Shown: positions 1 through 8,602, numbered from the stretch's first letter. The stretch is DNA of 32,528 nt from LMUY01 sp964246185 (GCA_964246185.1 CAXTPP010000027.1:1-32528), one strand, 5' to 3'. Notes: generated by a model from the letters alone, not told the origin. Numbers and translations: made by a program.

Positions 1-51
1 CGACGCAAGAAGGGCTTGCGACCGCCGGCGATTTATGTTCTCTGTCCGTTC

Positions 52-789
52 GTGGATAAGTCACAACCCCCCGCCCTACCAATCGACACCGACGCCCAGC
101 AGGCCGCCGACGCCCAGCACTACCGCGCCATGCTGCACGAGATGATCGACATCGGCATGCGGATGGCCCGCAGGCTGGACCAGCAAGCCGCCGCCAGCGA
201 TGAGGCCGTCGCGGACGCCAGCGCGGCGCTCGAGCGGGTCGGGCGCTTCGTCCGCCGCACCGTCCTGACCGCCCAGCGCGTGGCCCAGCCGCTGCCGGCG
301 CGCGCGGTCTCGCCCGCGTCCCGCCGCACCGCCGTTCGCAAGCAGATCATCCGCGCCGTCGAGGACGCCATCCAGCTGCACGCCGGCGACGACGAGCAGG
401 CCAAGGGCGCCTACGCCGAGTTCCGCGAGCGGCTGGACAGCCCGGAGCTGGACGAGGAGATCGCCGACCGCCCGGCGGCCGAGCTGATCCTGGAGATCGT
501 GCGCGACCTGGAGGCGCTGCCCAGCTCGCACCTCTGGAAGCGCCGCACGCCGCAGGATGTCGAGGCGCTGTGCGCCCTGGCCGCCGCGGCGCCGGGCACG
601 CCGGCCTGCGAGCTGCCCTACGTGCCGCCGCCGCTTGCCCGGGGCGGTGCGTTCGGCCACCCGGACGACCTGCTGGACCCGAAGGTGATGACCGACGCCC
701 AGCTGGACGCCGCCATCGAGCGGGAGGACGAACGCGACCGGTTCAACAGCGCCAAGCTCCGCGAGGAACAGCGCCTCAACAGCGGGTGA
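52..789 (+). CDS. Hypothetical protein, helical, charged
   Basis: I do not recognise a named family. The protein is rich in Ala, Arg, Glu and Asp. It has a predicted helical N-terminal part (around MIDIGMRMARRLDQQ), a basic middle segment, and an acidic/basic C-terminal tail rich in Glu and Arg. No signal peptide or membrane segment is visible, so it is probably cytoplasmic. The start is uncertain. The frame is open from the window edge. GTG at 52 gives 245 residues, ATG at 130 gives a shorter protein beginning MLHEM, and no convincing ribosome binding site precedes either. It ends 13 bases from the stop of the convergent aminotransferase. Similar helical proteins of unknown role seem common in Acetobacteraceae, but that is recollection, not evidence from the sequence. 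Confidence 0.6.
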   Translation: MDKSQPPALPIDTDAQQAADAQHYRAMLHEMIDIGMRMARRLDQQAAASDEAVADASAALERVGRFVRRTVLTAQRVAQPLPARAVSPASRRTAVRKQIIRAVEDAIQLHAGDDEQAKGAYAEFRERLDSPELDEEIADRPAAELILEIVRDLEALPSSHLWKRRTPQDVEALCALAAAAPGTPACELPYVPPPLARGGAFGHPDDLLDPKVMTDAQLDAAIEREDERDRFNSAKLREEQRLNSG

Positions 790-802
790 CGGCCGGCAAG
801 CC

Positions 803-1993
803 TCATGCCGCCTTCGCAGCCGTTTCCGACCGCCGCCCCGCCAGCACGTCCATCGCCGCGGCCGCGCCGCCTTGCCGGTGCGGCACGCCTGCGTCGTGCA
901 GCCCCATCTCCACCCCGGACAGCGCGCCCATCAGCATCAGGTCGTTGAGGTCGCCCAGGTGGCCGATGCGGAACACCCGGCCCTTCAGCCGCGCCAGCCC
1001 CATGCCGAGCGACATGTCGTAGCGCTCCAGCACCACCTGCCGGAAATGGTCGGAATCGTGCCCGTCCGGCATCACCACGCCGGTCAGCACGGGCGAATGG
1101 CCGCGCGCGTCCTGGCACAGCACCTCCAGCCCCCAGGCGCGCACCGCCGCCCGCGTCGCCTCGGCGTGCCGCAGGTGGCGGGCGAACACCGCGGCCAGGC
1201 CTTCCTCCTCCAGCATCGCCACCGCCTCGCGCAGGCCGTACAGCAGGTTGGTGGCCGGCGTGTAGGGAAAGAACCCGGCGGCGTTCGGCCCCAGCATGTC
1301 GTGCCAGTCCCAGTACGAGCGCGGCATCCCGCCCGCCTTGGCCGCCGCCAGCGCCTTCTGGCTCACCGCGTTGAAGCCCAGGCCAGGGGGCAGCATCAGC
1401 CCCTTCTGCGACCCGGCCACCGTCACGTCCACGCCCCATTCGTCGTGCCGGTACTCGACCGAGGCGAGCGAGGAGATGGCATCGACCATCAGCAACGCCG
1501 GGTGCCCCGCGCGGTCCATCGCCTCGCGGATGGGCGGGATGCGGCTGGTGACGCCGGTGGAGGTCTCGTTGTGCACCACCATCACCGCCTTGATGGCGTG
1601 GCCCGGGTCGGCGCGCAGCCTTTCCTCGATGGCGGCCGCGTCCACGCCGTGCCGCCAGTCGCCGGGGATCAGGTCCACCTCCAGCCCCAGCCGCTTGGCC
1701 ATAGCGTGCCACAGGCTGGCGAAGTGCCCGGTCTCGGCCATCAGCACGCGGTCCCCGGCGGACAGCGCGTTGACGATCGCCGCCTCCCACGCGCCGGTGC
1801 CGGAGCCGGGGAAGATCACCACCGCGCCGGCGCCGAAGATGCGCTGGCAGCCTTCCAGCACGTCGCGCCCGAGCCTGGCGAACTCCGGCCCGCGGTGGTC
1901 GATGGTCGGCCGGTCGATGGCGCGCAGCACGCGGTCCGGCACGGCGCTCGGACCTGGGATTTGCAGGAAGTGGCGGCCGCTCCTGTGTGGCAT
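803..1993 (-). CDS. Class V aminotransferase, serine--glyoxylate type
   Basis: A 396-residue PLP enzyme of aminotransferase class V, best matched to serine-glyoxylate (alanine-glyoxylate) aminotransferase, which makes glycine and hydroxypyruvate from glyoxylate and serine. Visible signatures are the N-terminal IPGPSAVPDRVLRA segment, FPGSGTGAWEAA near residue 61, HNETSTGV near 141, the PLP-ring Asp in MVDAISS (D171) and the Schiff-base lysine in VAGSQKGLMLPPGL (K197). The C-terminal small domain has a typical FRIGHLGD motif. Length is normal for the family. The ATG at 1993 is preceded by a strong GGAGGGG site. It is divergent from the ABC operon starting at 2093, with about 100 bases between them holding both promoters. 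Substrate preference within the family cannot be fixed from sequence. The oxalate module near 18-20 kb would supply glyoxylate, which fits this call. Confidence 0.85.
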   Translation of the reverse strand: MPHRSGRHFLQIPGPSAVPDRVLRAIDRPTIDHRGPEFARLGRDVLEGCQRIFGAGAVVIFPGSGTGAWEAAIVNALSAGDRVLMAETGHFASLWHAMAKRLGLEVDLIPGDWRHGVDAAAIEERLRADPGHAIKAVMVVHNETSTGVTSRIPPIREAMDRAGHPALLMVDAISSLASVEYRHDEWGVDVTVAGSQKGLMLPPGLGFNAVSQKALAAAKAGGMPRSYWDWHDMLGPNAAGFFPYTPATNLLYGLREAVAMLEEEGLAAVFARHLRHAEATRAAVRAWGLEVLCQDARGHSPVLTGVVMPDGHDSDHFRQVVLERYDMSLGMGLARLKGRVFRIGHLGDLNDLMLMGALSGVEMGLHDAGVPHRQGGAAAAMDVLAGRRSETAAKAA

Positions 1994-2092
1994 GGGTCCC
2001 CTCCGGTGCCTGGTTGCCGGCGTTCATCGCATCTTGGCATCGGCGGCGGCAAGCTTCCCTCCCGCTTTGGCCGCCGCTAAGGATGGCGACGC

Positions 2093-3700
2093 ATGATCCG
2101 CGCCGCACTCCTCTGCCTCCTGCTCGCCGGCGCGGCCCATGCCCAGGATCACGTTCCCGCCCCCGGTCACGCTCCTGGCGGCACGCTGCGCCTGGTGTCC
2201 AGCGCCGGGGCGGGCACCATCGACCCGCAGATCAACTACACCTCGCAATACGGGCAGATCTTCGCCGTGGTGTACGACGGGCTGCTCGGCTTCCGCCGCG
2301 TGCCGGGCGCGGCGGGGCTGGACCTGGTGGGGGACCTCGCGGACGCCGTGCCGGCCCCCTCGGACGATGGCCTGCTCTACCGCTTCCACCTGCGCCCCGG
2401 GCTGCGCTTCAGCGACGGCAGCACAGTGCGCCCGAGCGACGCCGCGGCCAGCTTCCGCCGCATCTTCCGCGTCGCCAGCCCGACCGCCGGCAGCTTCTAC
2501 GCCGGCATCGAGGGCGCGGCCGACTGCCTGCGAGACCCGGCCAGCTGCACCCTGCCCGGCGTCGTGGCCGACGACGCGGCCGGCACCCTCGCCATCCGGC
2601 TGACCCGGCGCGACTCGGACTTCCTGCTCAAGGTCGCGTTCCAGCACGCCAGCATCGTGCCCGCATCGACGCCGGACCAGGACGCGGGCACCGTGCCGCT
2701 GCTCGGCACCGGCCCGTACCGCATCGCCCAGTACGACCCGGCGACCGGGATGCGGCTGGAGCGCAACCCGTTCTTCCAGGTGTGGAGCACGGACGCGCAG
2801 CCCCCCGGCGTGCCGGACGCGATCGACTACCATTTCGGCCTGGAGGGCGAGGCGGAGGTGACGCAGGTGGAGAACGGCCAGGCGGACTGGATGTTCGAGA
2901 ACCCGCCGCCGCCGGACCGGCAGGGCGAGCTGGGCGCGGACTACGCCAGCCAGGTGCACCTCAACCCGCAGATCGGCATCTGGTTCATGCCGATGAACAT
3001 GCACGAGCCGCCGTTCGACGACCTGCGGGTGCGCCGGGCGGTCAACATGGCGATCGACCGCGCCGCCGTGGTGAAGCTGTTCGGCGGCCCGCGCCTGGCC
3101 GTGCCCTCGTGCCAGGTCCTGCCGCCGGAGCTGCCCGGCTACGTGCCGTACTGCCCGTTTCCGCACGACATGGCGGCGGCGCAGGCCCTGGTGCGGGACA
3201 GCGGCACCGCCGGGATGAAGGTCACGCTGGTGATCGACAACTCCGACCTGCAGCGCACCCTGGGCACCTACGTCCTGAGCGTGCTGTCGGACCTCGGCTA
3301 CGACGCCCGGCTGCGGGTGCTCTCCGCCACCCTGCAGTTCCCCTATATCCAGAACACGCTCAACCACGTGCAGATCAGCATCACGACCTGGTACGACGAC
3401 TATCCCGGCGCCACCGACTTCCTGCCGACGCTGTTCAGCTGCGGCGCCTTCCATGCCGGCAGCGACGCCTCGGTCAACTTCAGCGGCCTGTGCGACCCGG
3501 CGCTGGACGCCCGCATGCAGGCCGCAGCCGACACCGGCGACCCGGCGGCGTGGGCCGCGGTCGACCGTGAGGTGACCGACCTGGCCGCCTTCGCCGTGCT
3601 GCTCAACCCGCGCTACGTCGATCTCACGTCGCGCCGGGTCGAGAATTTCATCTACCACGAGCAGTACCACTGGCTGCTCGGGCAGGCGCAGGTGCGATGA
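2093..3700 (+). CDS. ABC transporter substrate-binding protein, family 5
   Basis: A 535-residue periplasmic solute-binding protein of the SBP_bac_5 (DppA/OppA/NikA) family. Residues 1-17 form a signal peptide ending AAHAQ. The mature part shows the family landmarks: GGTLRLV near the start, IDPQINYTSQY, the YRFHLRPGLRFSDG motif, LGTGPYRI, and the DDLRVRRAVNMAIDR motif in the C-terminal half. The start is supported by AAGGA about nine bases upstream of the ATG. The gene is first in a three-gene operon and overlaps the first permease by ATGA at 3697-3700. The ligand cannot be read from sequence; peptides, metals, glutathione, sugars and opines are all known for the family. Several Cys residues in the mature domain are unusual but sit where disulfides could form in the periplasm. 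Confidence 0.9.
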   Translation: MIRAALLCLLLAGAAHAQDHVPAPGHAPGGTLRLVSSAGAGTIDPQINYTSQYGQIFAVVYDGLLGFRRVPGAAGLDLVGDLADAVPAPSDDGLLYRFHLRPGLRFSDGSTVRPSDAAASFRRIFRVASPTAGSFYAGIEGAADCLRDPASCTLPGVVADDAAGTLAIRLTRRDSDFLLKVAFQHASIVPASTPDQDAGTVPLLGTGPYRIAQYDPATGMRLERNPFFQVWSTDAQPPGVPDAIDYHFGLEGEAEVTQVENGQADWMFENPPPPDRQGELGADYASQVHLNPQIGIWFMPMNMHEPPFDDLRVRRAVNMAIDRAAVVKLFGGPRLAVPSCQVLPPELPGYVPYCPFPHDMAAAQALVRDSGTAGMKVTLVIDNSDLQRTLGTYVLSVLSDLGYDARLRVLSATLQFPYIQNTLNHVQISITTWYDDYPGATDFLPTLFSCGAFHAGSDASVNFSGLCDPALDARMQAAADTGDPAAWAAVDREVTDLAAFAVLLNPRYVDLTSRRVENFIYHEQYHWLLGQAQVR

Positions 3701-4614
3701 CCATCCCATCGGGTTCCGCCATCGGCATCGCCCTCGTGGTCATCGCATGCCTGCTGGCCCCGCTCTACGCCGCGCAAATCGCCTGCACCGACCCGTTCCG
3801 CTCCAACGTCGAGGCCGTGGTGCAGCGGGGCGGCCAAAGCGTGCCCGTGCTGGCGCAGAACACCGCCGGCCTCGGGCTCGGGTCCACCCCGATCGGACCC
3901 GCCTGGGCCGGCCAGTACCCGCTGGGCGCGGACGGGCAGGGCCGCGACGTGGCGGCCCGGCTGCTGTACGGCGGGCGCACCTCGCTGTCGGTCGCGGCCG
4001 GCGCAACGGTCATCACCCTGCTGCTCGCGGGCGTGGTCGGCGTGCTGGCCGGGGCGGCGGGCGGCGTCACGGATGGCGTGCTGCGCTGGCTGCTCGACAT
4101 GCTGTGGGCGTTCCCGGTGTTCCTGCTGGCCATCTCGCTCTCCGCCGTGCTGGCCAGCGCCGGGCTGCGGCTCGGGCCGTTCACGCTGGACGCCGACAAC
4201 CCAGGCATCACCGTCGTCATCCTCGGCGCGGTGTTCATCCCCTACGTCGCCCGCCCGGTGCGCGCCCAGGTGCTCTCCCTGCGGGAGACCGAGTTCGTGC
4301 AGGCCGCGGTCTCGCTCGGCGGCACCTGGCCGCACGTGGTGCGCCGCCACCTGATGCCGCACGTCGCCGCCACGCTGCTGCTGTTCGCGCCCACCGTGAT
4401 GGCGTTCGACCTGCTGACCGAGGCGGCGCTGTCGGTGATCGGCGTCGGCGTGCAGCCGCCCGGAATCAGCTGGGGCACGCTGATCGCGGACGGGCAGGGG
4501 CTGATCTACACCCGCCCCGTCGTCGCCATCGCGCCCGGGCTGGCGGTGGTGGCCGCCGTGCTGCTGCTCAACCGGCTGGCGGACGGGCTGCGCCGCACCG
4601 CCTCGTCCCGGTGA
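3697..4614 (+). CDS. ABC transporter permease, DppC/OppC type
   Basis: Inner-membrane permease of 305 residues with a BPD_transp_1 domain. One N-terminal helix (IGIALVVIACLLAPLYA) is followed by a periplasmic stretch and then about five more helices. PLGADGQGRDVAARLLYGGRTSL is a typical entry motif of the DppC/OppC group. The cytoplasmic EAA loop that docks an ATPase is visible around EFVQAAVSLGGTW, followed by RRHLMPH. The start overlaps the binding-protein stop as ATGA, and the stop overlaps the next permease as GTGA, so all three genes are translationally coupled. The C-type permease precedes the B-type one here, the reverse of the usual dpp/opp order. Confidence 0.9.
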   Translation: MTIPSGSAIGIALVVIACLLAPLYAAQIACTDPFRSNVEAVVQRGGQSVPVLAQNTAGLGLGSTPIGPAWAGQYPLGADGQGRDVAARLLYGGRTSLSVAAGATVITLLLAGVVGVLAGAAGGVTDGVLRWLLDMLWAFPVFLLAISLSAVLASAGLRLGPFTLDADNPGITVVILGAVFIPYVARPVRAQVLSLRETEFVQAAVSLGGTWPHVVRRHLMPHVAATLLLFAPTVMAFDLLTEAALSVIGVGVQPPGISWGTLIADGQGLIYTRPVVAIAPGLAVVAAVLLLNRLADGLRRTASSR

Positions 4615-5561
4615 GGGTTTCCTCTTTGAAGTTGGTGGGCCGGCTCGGGCAGGCGGCGGCGGTGCTGTTCGGCATCAGCGTGCTGGTGTTCCTGATCTTC
4701 TTCGCAACCCCCGGCGCGGACCCGGGCGCGCGCCTGGCCGGGCGCGGCGCCAGCCCGGAGACGCTGGCCGCCGTCCGCGCGCAGTACGGCCTCGACCGCC
4801 CGCTGCCGGTGCAGTATGCGCGGCTGATGGCGGGCCTGTTCGTCACGCGCGACCTCACCAGCTTCGTCAACCGCGGCCAGCCGGTCGTGCCGGCGGTGAT
4901 GGCCGCCGCCCCCGTCACCCTGCTGCTCTCGGCGGGCGCTGCGGTGCTGTGGCTGGCGGGGGGCCTGGGCATCGCGCTGTTCGCCAGCGCGTCCCGGTGG
5001 GGCGGCGGGCTGGCCATCGGCGCCGGGCTGGTCGGCGTGTCCATCCCGGCGTTCTGGCTGGGCGAGGTGGTGAACCTGCTCACCCAGCGCACCTTCCACG
5101 GCACCTGGCTGTTCCGCTGGGTGCCGCCGCTCGGGGCGGACCTGTCGTTCGCCGGCATGGTGCTGCCGTGCGCCACCCTGGCGCTGCTGTACGCCGGCAT
5201 CTACGGCCGGGTGCTGCACGCCGGGTTGCAGGACGCGATGCGGTCGGACCCGATCCGCACGGCCAGGGCCAAGGGGCTGGGCGAGGGCGCGGTGCTGCTG
5301 CGCCACGCGCTGAGGCTCTCCCTAACCCCGGCGATCGCGCTGTTCGGCCTGGACTTCGGCGCGCTGGTGGGCGGCGGCACGGTGCTGACGGAGGTGGTGT
5401 TCGGCCTGCACGGCGTCGGCAAGCTGACCTACGACGCGCTGCAGACGCTGGACCTGCCGATGCTGATGGCGACGGTGATGTACGCCGCCGTGCTGGTGGT
5501 GGCGGTCAACGCGGCGGCGGACGCGGCGGTGTGGGCGCTGGACCCGCGCCGCCGTGGGTGA
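4611..5561 (+). CDS. ABC transporter permease, DppB/OppB type
   Basis: Inner-membrane permease of 316 residues. The GTG start at 4611 overlaps the upstream stop as GTGA; an alternative TTG at 4626 is in frame. The N-terminal helix AAVLFGISVLVFLIFFATPGAD and the following GLDRPLPVQYARLM stretch are hallmarks of the DppB/OppB/NikB group. The EAA loop is visible around DPIRTARAKGLGEGAVLLRHALR, and VGGGTVLTEVVFGLHGVGKL is the usual late motif. It should pair with the preceding permease. No DppD/DppF-type ATPase gene follows. The operon ends here and convergent genes begin after a hairpin-rich gap, so energising subunits must come from elsewhere in the genome or have been lost. Confidence 0.9.
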   Translation: MRVSSLKLVGRLGQAAAVLFGISVLVFLIFFATPGADPGARLAGRGASPETLAAVRAQYGLDRPLPVQYARLMAGLFVTRDLTSFVNRGQPVVPAVMAAAPVTLLLSAGAAVLWLAGGLGIALFASASRWGGGLAIGAGLVGVSIPAFWLGEVVNLLTQRTFHGTWLFRWVPPLGADLSFAGMVLPCATLALLYAGIYGRVLHAGLQDAMRSDPIRTARAKGLGEGAVLLRHALRLSLTPAIALFGLDFGALVGGGTVLTEVVFGLHGVGKLTYDALQTLDLPMLMATVMYAAVLVVAVNAAADAAVWALDPRRRG

Positions 5562-5569
5562 CCAGCCAT

Positions 5570-5674
5570 GGGGCTCTGCCCCAAACCCCGCCAGAGGACA
5601 GCCGTCCTCTGGACACCTATCCATAAAGGGTCAAGGGACGACCGTCCCTTGCGGGCGCAGGGCAGCGCCCTGCG
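5570..5674. repeat. Four tandem hairpins between convergent genes
   Basis: Four short perfect inverted repeats sit in a row: 5570-5582 (GGGGC stem), 5591-5612 (CCAGAGGAC stem, 9 bp), 5632-5651 (CAAGGGAC stem, 8 bp) and 5656-5674 (CGCAGGGC stem, 8 bp). They fill the gap between the permease stop and the AI-2E-family stop at 5675. They could act as bidirectional transcript ends or be REP-like dispersed elements. A related CCAGAGG hairpin recurs at 13103-13121. No T-run follows, so a classical intrinsic terminator is not shown. Confidence 0.6.
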
Positions 5675-7609
5675 TCAGGCTGCCGAGCGCAGGCCGTCCG
5701 GCTCCGCCTTCTGGGCCACTTCGGCGCAGGTGGTGACGGTCTGCTCCAGGGACGTGACGAAGTAGTCCGCGCCGATGCGGGCCTGCATCGCCTTGTCGCT
5801 CAGCGCCTGGTCGTTCACCGGCCACAGCCCCACCAGCACGGGGGCGCCCGGCGGCAGCTTCTGGCGCAGGCGCTGGATCAGGTAGCGCAGGTGCGCCGGG
5901 CTGCCCGCGATGTCCAGGTAGGAGATGCACGCCATCGCTACCCCCTCTACGGCCAGGCTATCGATGCCCTCGCGCGACACCTCGGCGTAGCCCACCAGCC
6001 GCGCGCCCATGCCGTGCTTGCCGAGCAGCTGCGCCAGCATGGCGGCGGCGGCTTCGTCCAGCGGGCCGCGCCCGGCGATGCAGAGCACGGCGCCGGGTCC
6101 GCGCCAGGCGGCCGGCAGCTCGTGCTCGGACGTCGGGGCGCTCTTGGGATCGGGGTTGTGCGGCAGCTCCTTCTCGTCGTCCGGCAGGTCCACTGCGCCG
6201 TCATCCGCCTTGGCGGCGGGTGGCTGCTTGTCGTCGTGCCGGCCCAGCCCGTTCACCACGTGCTTGATCGTCGCCTTGATGCCGTCCAGCTGCTCGTGGC
6301 CGAGCGCCCCGCGCTTCGCGTCGTTGGCGGCCAGCTGCAGGCCCTTCAGCGCCACCTCGTCGTAGTAGGTCGAGAGCGAACATTGCTTCAGCAGCTGCTC
6401 CGCCTGCTCCTGCGTCTCGTCGGCGTCGCCGGCCAGGGCGCGCTGGTAGAAGCTCTCCACCGGCGTCAGCGCCGGTCGGTCGCCGAGCATCACGTCCAGG
6501 AACTCCAGCCGCTTCACGTGGCGGCCCATCACCACCAAACAGAGGGTGAGCGGGGTGGACAGGATGAGGCCGATCGGCCCCCACAGCCAGGACCAGAAAA
6601 TTGCTGCGACCACCACCGAAAAGGGCGATAATCCCGTGCTGTGACCATACACCATCGGTTCTATGACCTGCCCGGTCAGGCCCTCGACCACCGCGTACAG
6701 CACCGCCGTCCACAGCATCATCGACCAGCCCGGTTCGACCGCGGCGGCGAGGGCCATCGGCAGCACCGCGGAGATGAACGAGCCGACGTAGGGCACGAAC
6801 CGCAGCAGGGCCGAGAGGATGCCCCACAGCACCGGCTTGGGCACGCCGACGACCAGCAGCCCGATGCCGATGACCACGCCGAACAGCGTGTTGATGCACA
6901 GCTGGGTCACGAAGTACTTGCTGAGCCGGCGGCCGCCGTCGTCCATGGCCAGGGTGGTGCCGTGCAGGTCGTCCGAGCCGACCAGGCGGATCAGGCGGTC
7001 CCGCAAATCCTCCCGTTGCAGCAGCGCGAACACCGCCACCACGAAGACGATGCCGAGCGTCGCCAGCGGCGAGAGGACGGACGACAGGTAGCGTTCCGCC
7101 AGCGTCAGCGGGGAGGAGCTGTCCTGCGCCGGGGCCGCTGCGGCGGCCGGGGCTGGAGCCTGCCCAGGCGGGCTTGCCGCCGCGACGCCCGGCTTGTTGG
7201 CTGTCTCGCCATGGTGCGGCCCGACGCTGCCGGCCAAGTCCGAGAGCCGGCCGACCGTGTAGGACCGCGCGGCCGTGACCTTCGTCTCCACCGTGCCCAC
7301 GTACTTCGGCAGTTCCGTGGCGAGTTCGGCGACCTGGCTGCCGATCACGCCGCCGATCGCGACCACGATGCCCAGCGCCACCACGACGGCGAGCAGCGCG
7401 GACGGCACCCGCCCCAGGTGCAGCCCGCGGAGCAGCTCGACGAGCGGGGCGAGCAGGAATGCCAGCAGCAGGGCGAGGGTGACCGGGACCAGCACCTCCT
7501 TGCCGAAGTACAGCGTTGCCACGACCAGGACGAACATCAGCATGACCCGGGACGCATCCGGCGCCGGGGCCGCGGTGACGGGCTTGGGCTGCGGCGCTGG
7601 CTCTGGCAT
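5675..7609 (-). CDS. AI-2E/PerM-family membrane protein with extra C-terminal domain
   Basis: A 644-residue protein. The N-terminal ~370 residues are an AI-2E transporter (PerM/TqsA) domain, with hydrophobic pairs such as VLMFVLVVATLYFGKEVLVP and LLAFLLAPLVELL. A Pro/Ala-rich insertion follows the second pair, and further helices include VPKPVLWGILSALLRFVPYVG, the family's characteristic PYVG region. A charged cytoplasmic linker leads to a C-terminal ~130-residue domain starting near VLCIAGRGPLDEAAAAMLAQ. That domain alternates beta-like and helical segments, resembling a Rossmann or B12-binding-like fold; this fold call is inference. Two ATGs (7618, 7609) follow a GGAG; 7609 has the better spacing (10 bases). 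An in-frame TTG at 7660 is less likely. It is last in the minus-strand stress block. The substrate is unknown; despite the family name, many members do not move AI-2. Confidence 0.8.
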   Translation of the reverse strand: MPEPAPQPKPVTAAPAPDASRVMLMFVLVVATLYFGKEVLVPVTLALLLAFLLAPLVELLRGLHLGRVPSALLAVVVALGIVVAIGGVIGSQVAELATELPKYVGTVETKVTAARSYTVGRLSDLAGSVGPHHGETANKPGVAAASPPGQAPAPAAAAAPAQDSSSPLTLAERYLSSVLSPLATLGIVFVVAVFALLQREDLRDRLIRLVGSDDLHGTTLAMDDGGRRLSKYFVTQLCINTLFGVVIGIGLLVVGVPKPVLWGILSALLRFVPYVGSFISAVLPMALAAAVEPGWSMMLWTAVLYAVVEGLTGQVIEPMVYGHSTGLSPFSVVVAAIFWSWLWGPIGLILSTPLTLCLVVMGRHVKRLEFLDVMLGDRPALTPVESFYQRALAGDADETQEQAEQLLKQCSLSTYYDEVALKGLQLAANDAKRGALGHEQLDGIKATIKHVVNGLGRHDDKQPPAAKADDGAVDLPDDEKELPHNPDPKSAPTSEHELPAAWRGPGAVLCIAGRGPLDEAAAAMLAQLLGKHGMGARLVGYAEVSREGIDSLAVEGVAMACISYLDIAGSPAHLRYLIQRLRQKLPPGAPVLVGLWPVNDQALSDKAMQARIGADYFVTSLEQTVTTCAEVAQKAEPDGLRSAA

Positions 7610-7663
7610 GGCGGTCATTCTCCAAGTCGCGGCAGCATCGGACCTCGAGGTCCCGCCCAACGG

Positions 7664-8290
7664 TCAGCGCGGCTGCGGATTGCCTTGCGGAGCGCCTTGG
7701 TTGCCGCTCGCCTGCGGCTTAGCCGTGTGATGCGAGAAGCAGCCCATTTCGTAGCAGCCGAGCAGGGCCGCCGCGCCGACGCCGATGGCGACCTTGGTGC
7801 CGGTCGACAAGCCTGGCGATGCAGCCTGCGCTGCCGGGCCAGGTGCGCCGACGCCCGGTGCGCCGATCGTCACCGCGACGCGCTGGGCCTGCGCAGGGCC
7901 GCCATTGGCCGGGATGTAGTCCACGCTGGCCGAGGCGCCGGGCGCGATCGAGCCTACGTAGCCGGCGAAGGCGGACAGGCTGGCGAACACCCGCCCGTCG
8001 ATGGCGATGATCTTGTCGCCGACGGCCAATCCTGCCCGCGCGCCCGGCGAACCCTTGCGGACCTGCTTGATCCCGATGATGTCGAACGTCATGCCGCCAT
8101 CGGTGATCTGCTGCGCCCGGTCCACGTCGAGGCCCAGGGCGCCGTGGTTGTGCGGCAGGCCAGCCGCATCCTGCGCGGAAAGCAGCTGGTAGCCCATCTG
8201 GTTGTCGGCGCGGGCAGGAACGGCAAGCAAGGCCGTCGCTGGCAGGGACAAACCTGCCAGCAAGGCCACCGAAGCGCGCGTGAGGGCCAC
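7664..8290 (-). CDS. Exported PDZ-domain protein
   Basis: A 208-residue protein with an N-terminal signal peptide (about 28 residues, ending VPARA). A PDZ-like domain follows at roughly residues 50-145, with the binding-loop and core signature IIGIKQVRKGSPGARAGLAVGDKIIAIDGR. A Pro/Ala/Gly linker leads to a hydrophobic stretch (TKVAIGVGAAALLGCYEMGCF) and a Gln/Pro-rich tail, so it may be anchored in the membrane at its C-terminus. No protease domain is present. It probably binds peptide C-termini or partner proteins in the envelope. It starts with GTG one base after the CsbD stop and ends just before the AI-2E-family gene, so it is part of the same transcript. Confidence 0.8.
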   Translation of the reverse strand: MALTRASVALLAGLSLPATALLAVPARADNQMGYQLLSAQDAAGLPHNHGALGLDVDRAQQITDGGMTFDIIGIKQVRKGSPGARAGLAVGDKIIAIDGRVFASLSAFAGYVGSIAPGASASVDYIPANGGPAQAQRVAVTIGAPGVGAPGPAAQAASPGLSTGTKVAIGVGAAALLGCYEMGCFSHHTAKPQASGNQGAPQGNPQPR

Positions 8291-8291
8291 C

Positions 8292-8570
8292 CTAACGCCG
8301 GCGCGCGTGGGTGAGCAGCCGCAGCATGTACCCGACGGACACGGCGGCGAGCAAGGCGAGCAGCGGCCGCTCGGTGGCCGTCTCCGCCAGGTTGCTGGTC
8401 CAGTCGCCTGCCGTGTCCAAGGCGGAGCCGAACGCGTCCTGCACTGTGCCGGCCGCTTCGTTCGCCTTGCCGCGAGCCTGGGTCTCGCTGTCTCCGGTCG
8501 CCTCGCCCACCTTGTCCTGCAACTTCCCGCCTAAGTTGCGGGCAGTGCCTTTGATCCGGTTCTCGTCCAT
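8292..8570 (-). CDS. CsbD-like stress protein with C-terminal membrane helix
   Basis: A 92-residue protein. The N-terminal half matches the CsbD family: MDENRIKGTARNLGGKLQD followed by KVGEATGDSETQARGKANEAAG. Such small hydrophilic helical proteins accumulate under general stress and their biochemical role is unknown. The C-terminal half adds a hydrophobic segment (LLALLAAVSVGYMLRLL) and a basic end, so this version is probably tethered to the inner membrane, as in many alphaproteobacterial CsbD/YqjD hybrids. AGGACT lies a few bases before the ATG. Its neighbours GlsB/YeaQ and the PDZ protein on the same strand support a stress-response cluster. Confidence 0.88.
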   Translation of the reverse strand: MDENRIKGTARNLGGKLQDKVGEATGDSETQARGKANEAAGTVQDAFGSALDTAGDWTSNLAETATERPLLALLAAVSVGYMLRLLTHARRR

Positions 8571-8602
8571 GCGCTGTGAGTCCTAGATGGTTGCGGAAGC
8601 GT

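Noticed and set aside
2024..3709. Long minus-strand frame opposite the ABC binding protein
   Set aside because: The plus-strand protein has a signal peptide and family motifs. The antisense product is His/Arg/Val-rich without domains.
7619..7660. Upstream TTG start extending the AI-2E-family protein to 661 residues
   Set aside because: The added residues show no homology, TTG is weak, and the GGAG site is correctly placed only for the ATG at 7609 (or, less well, 7618).
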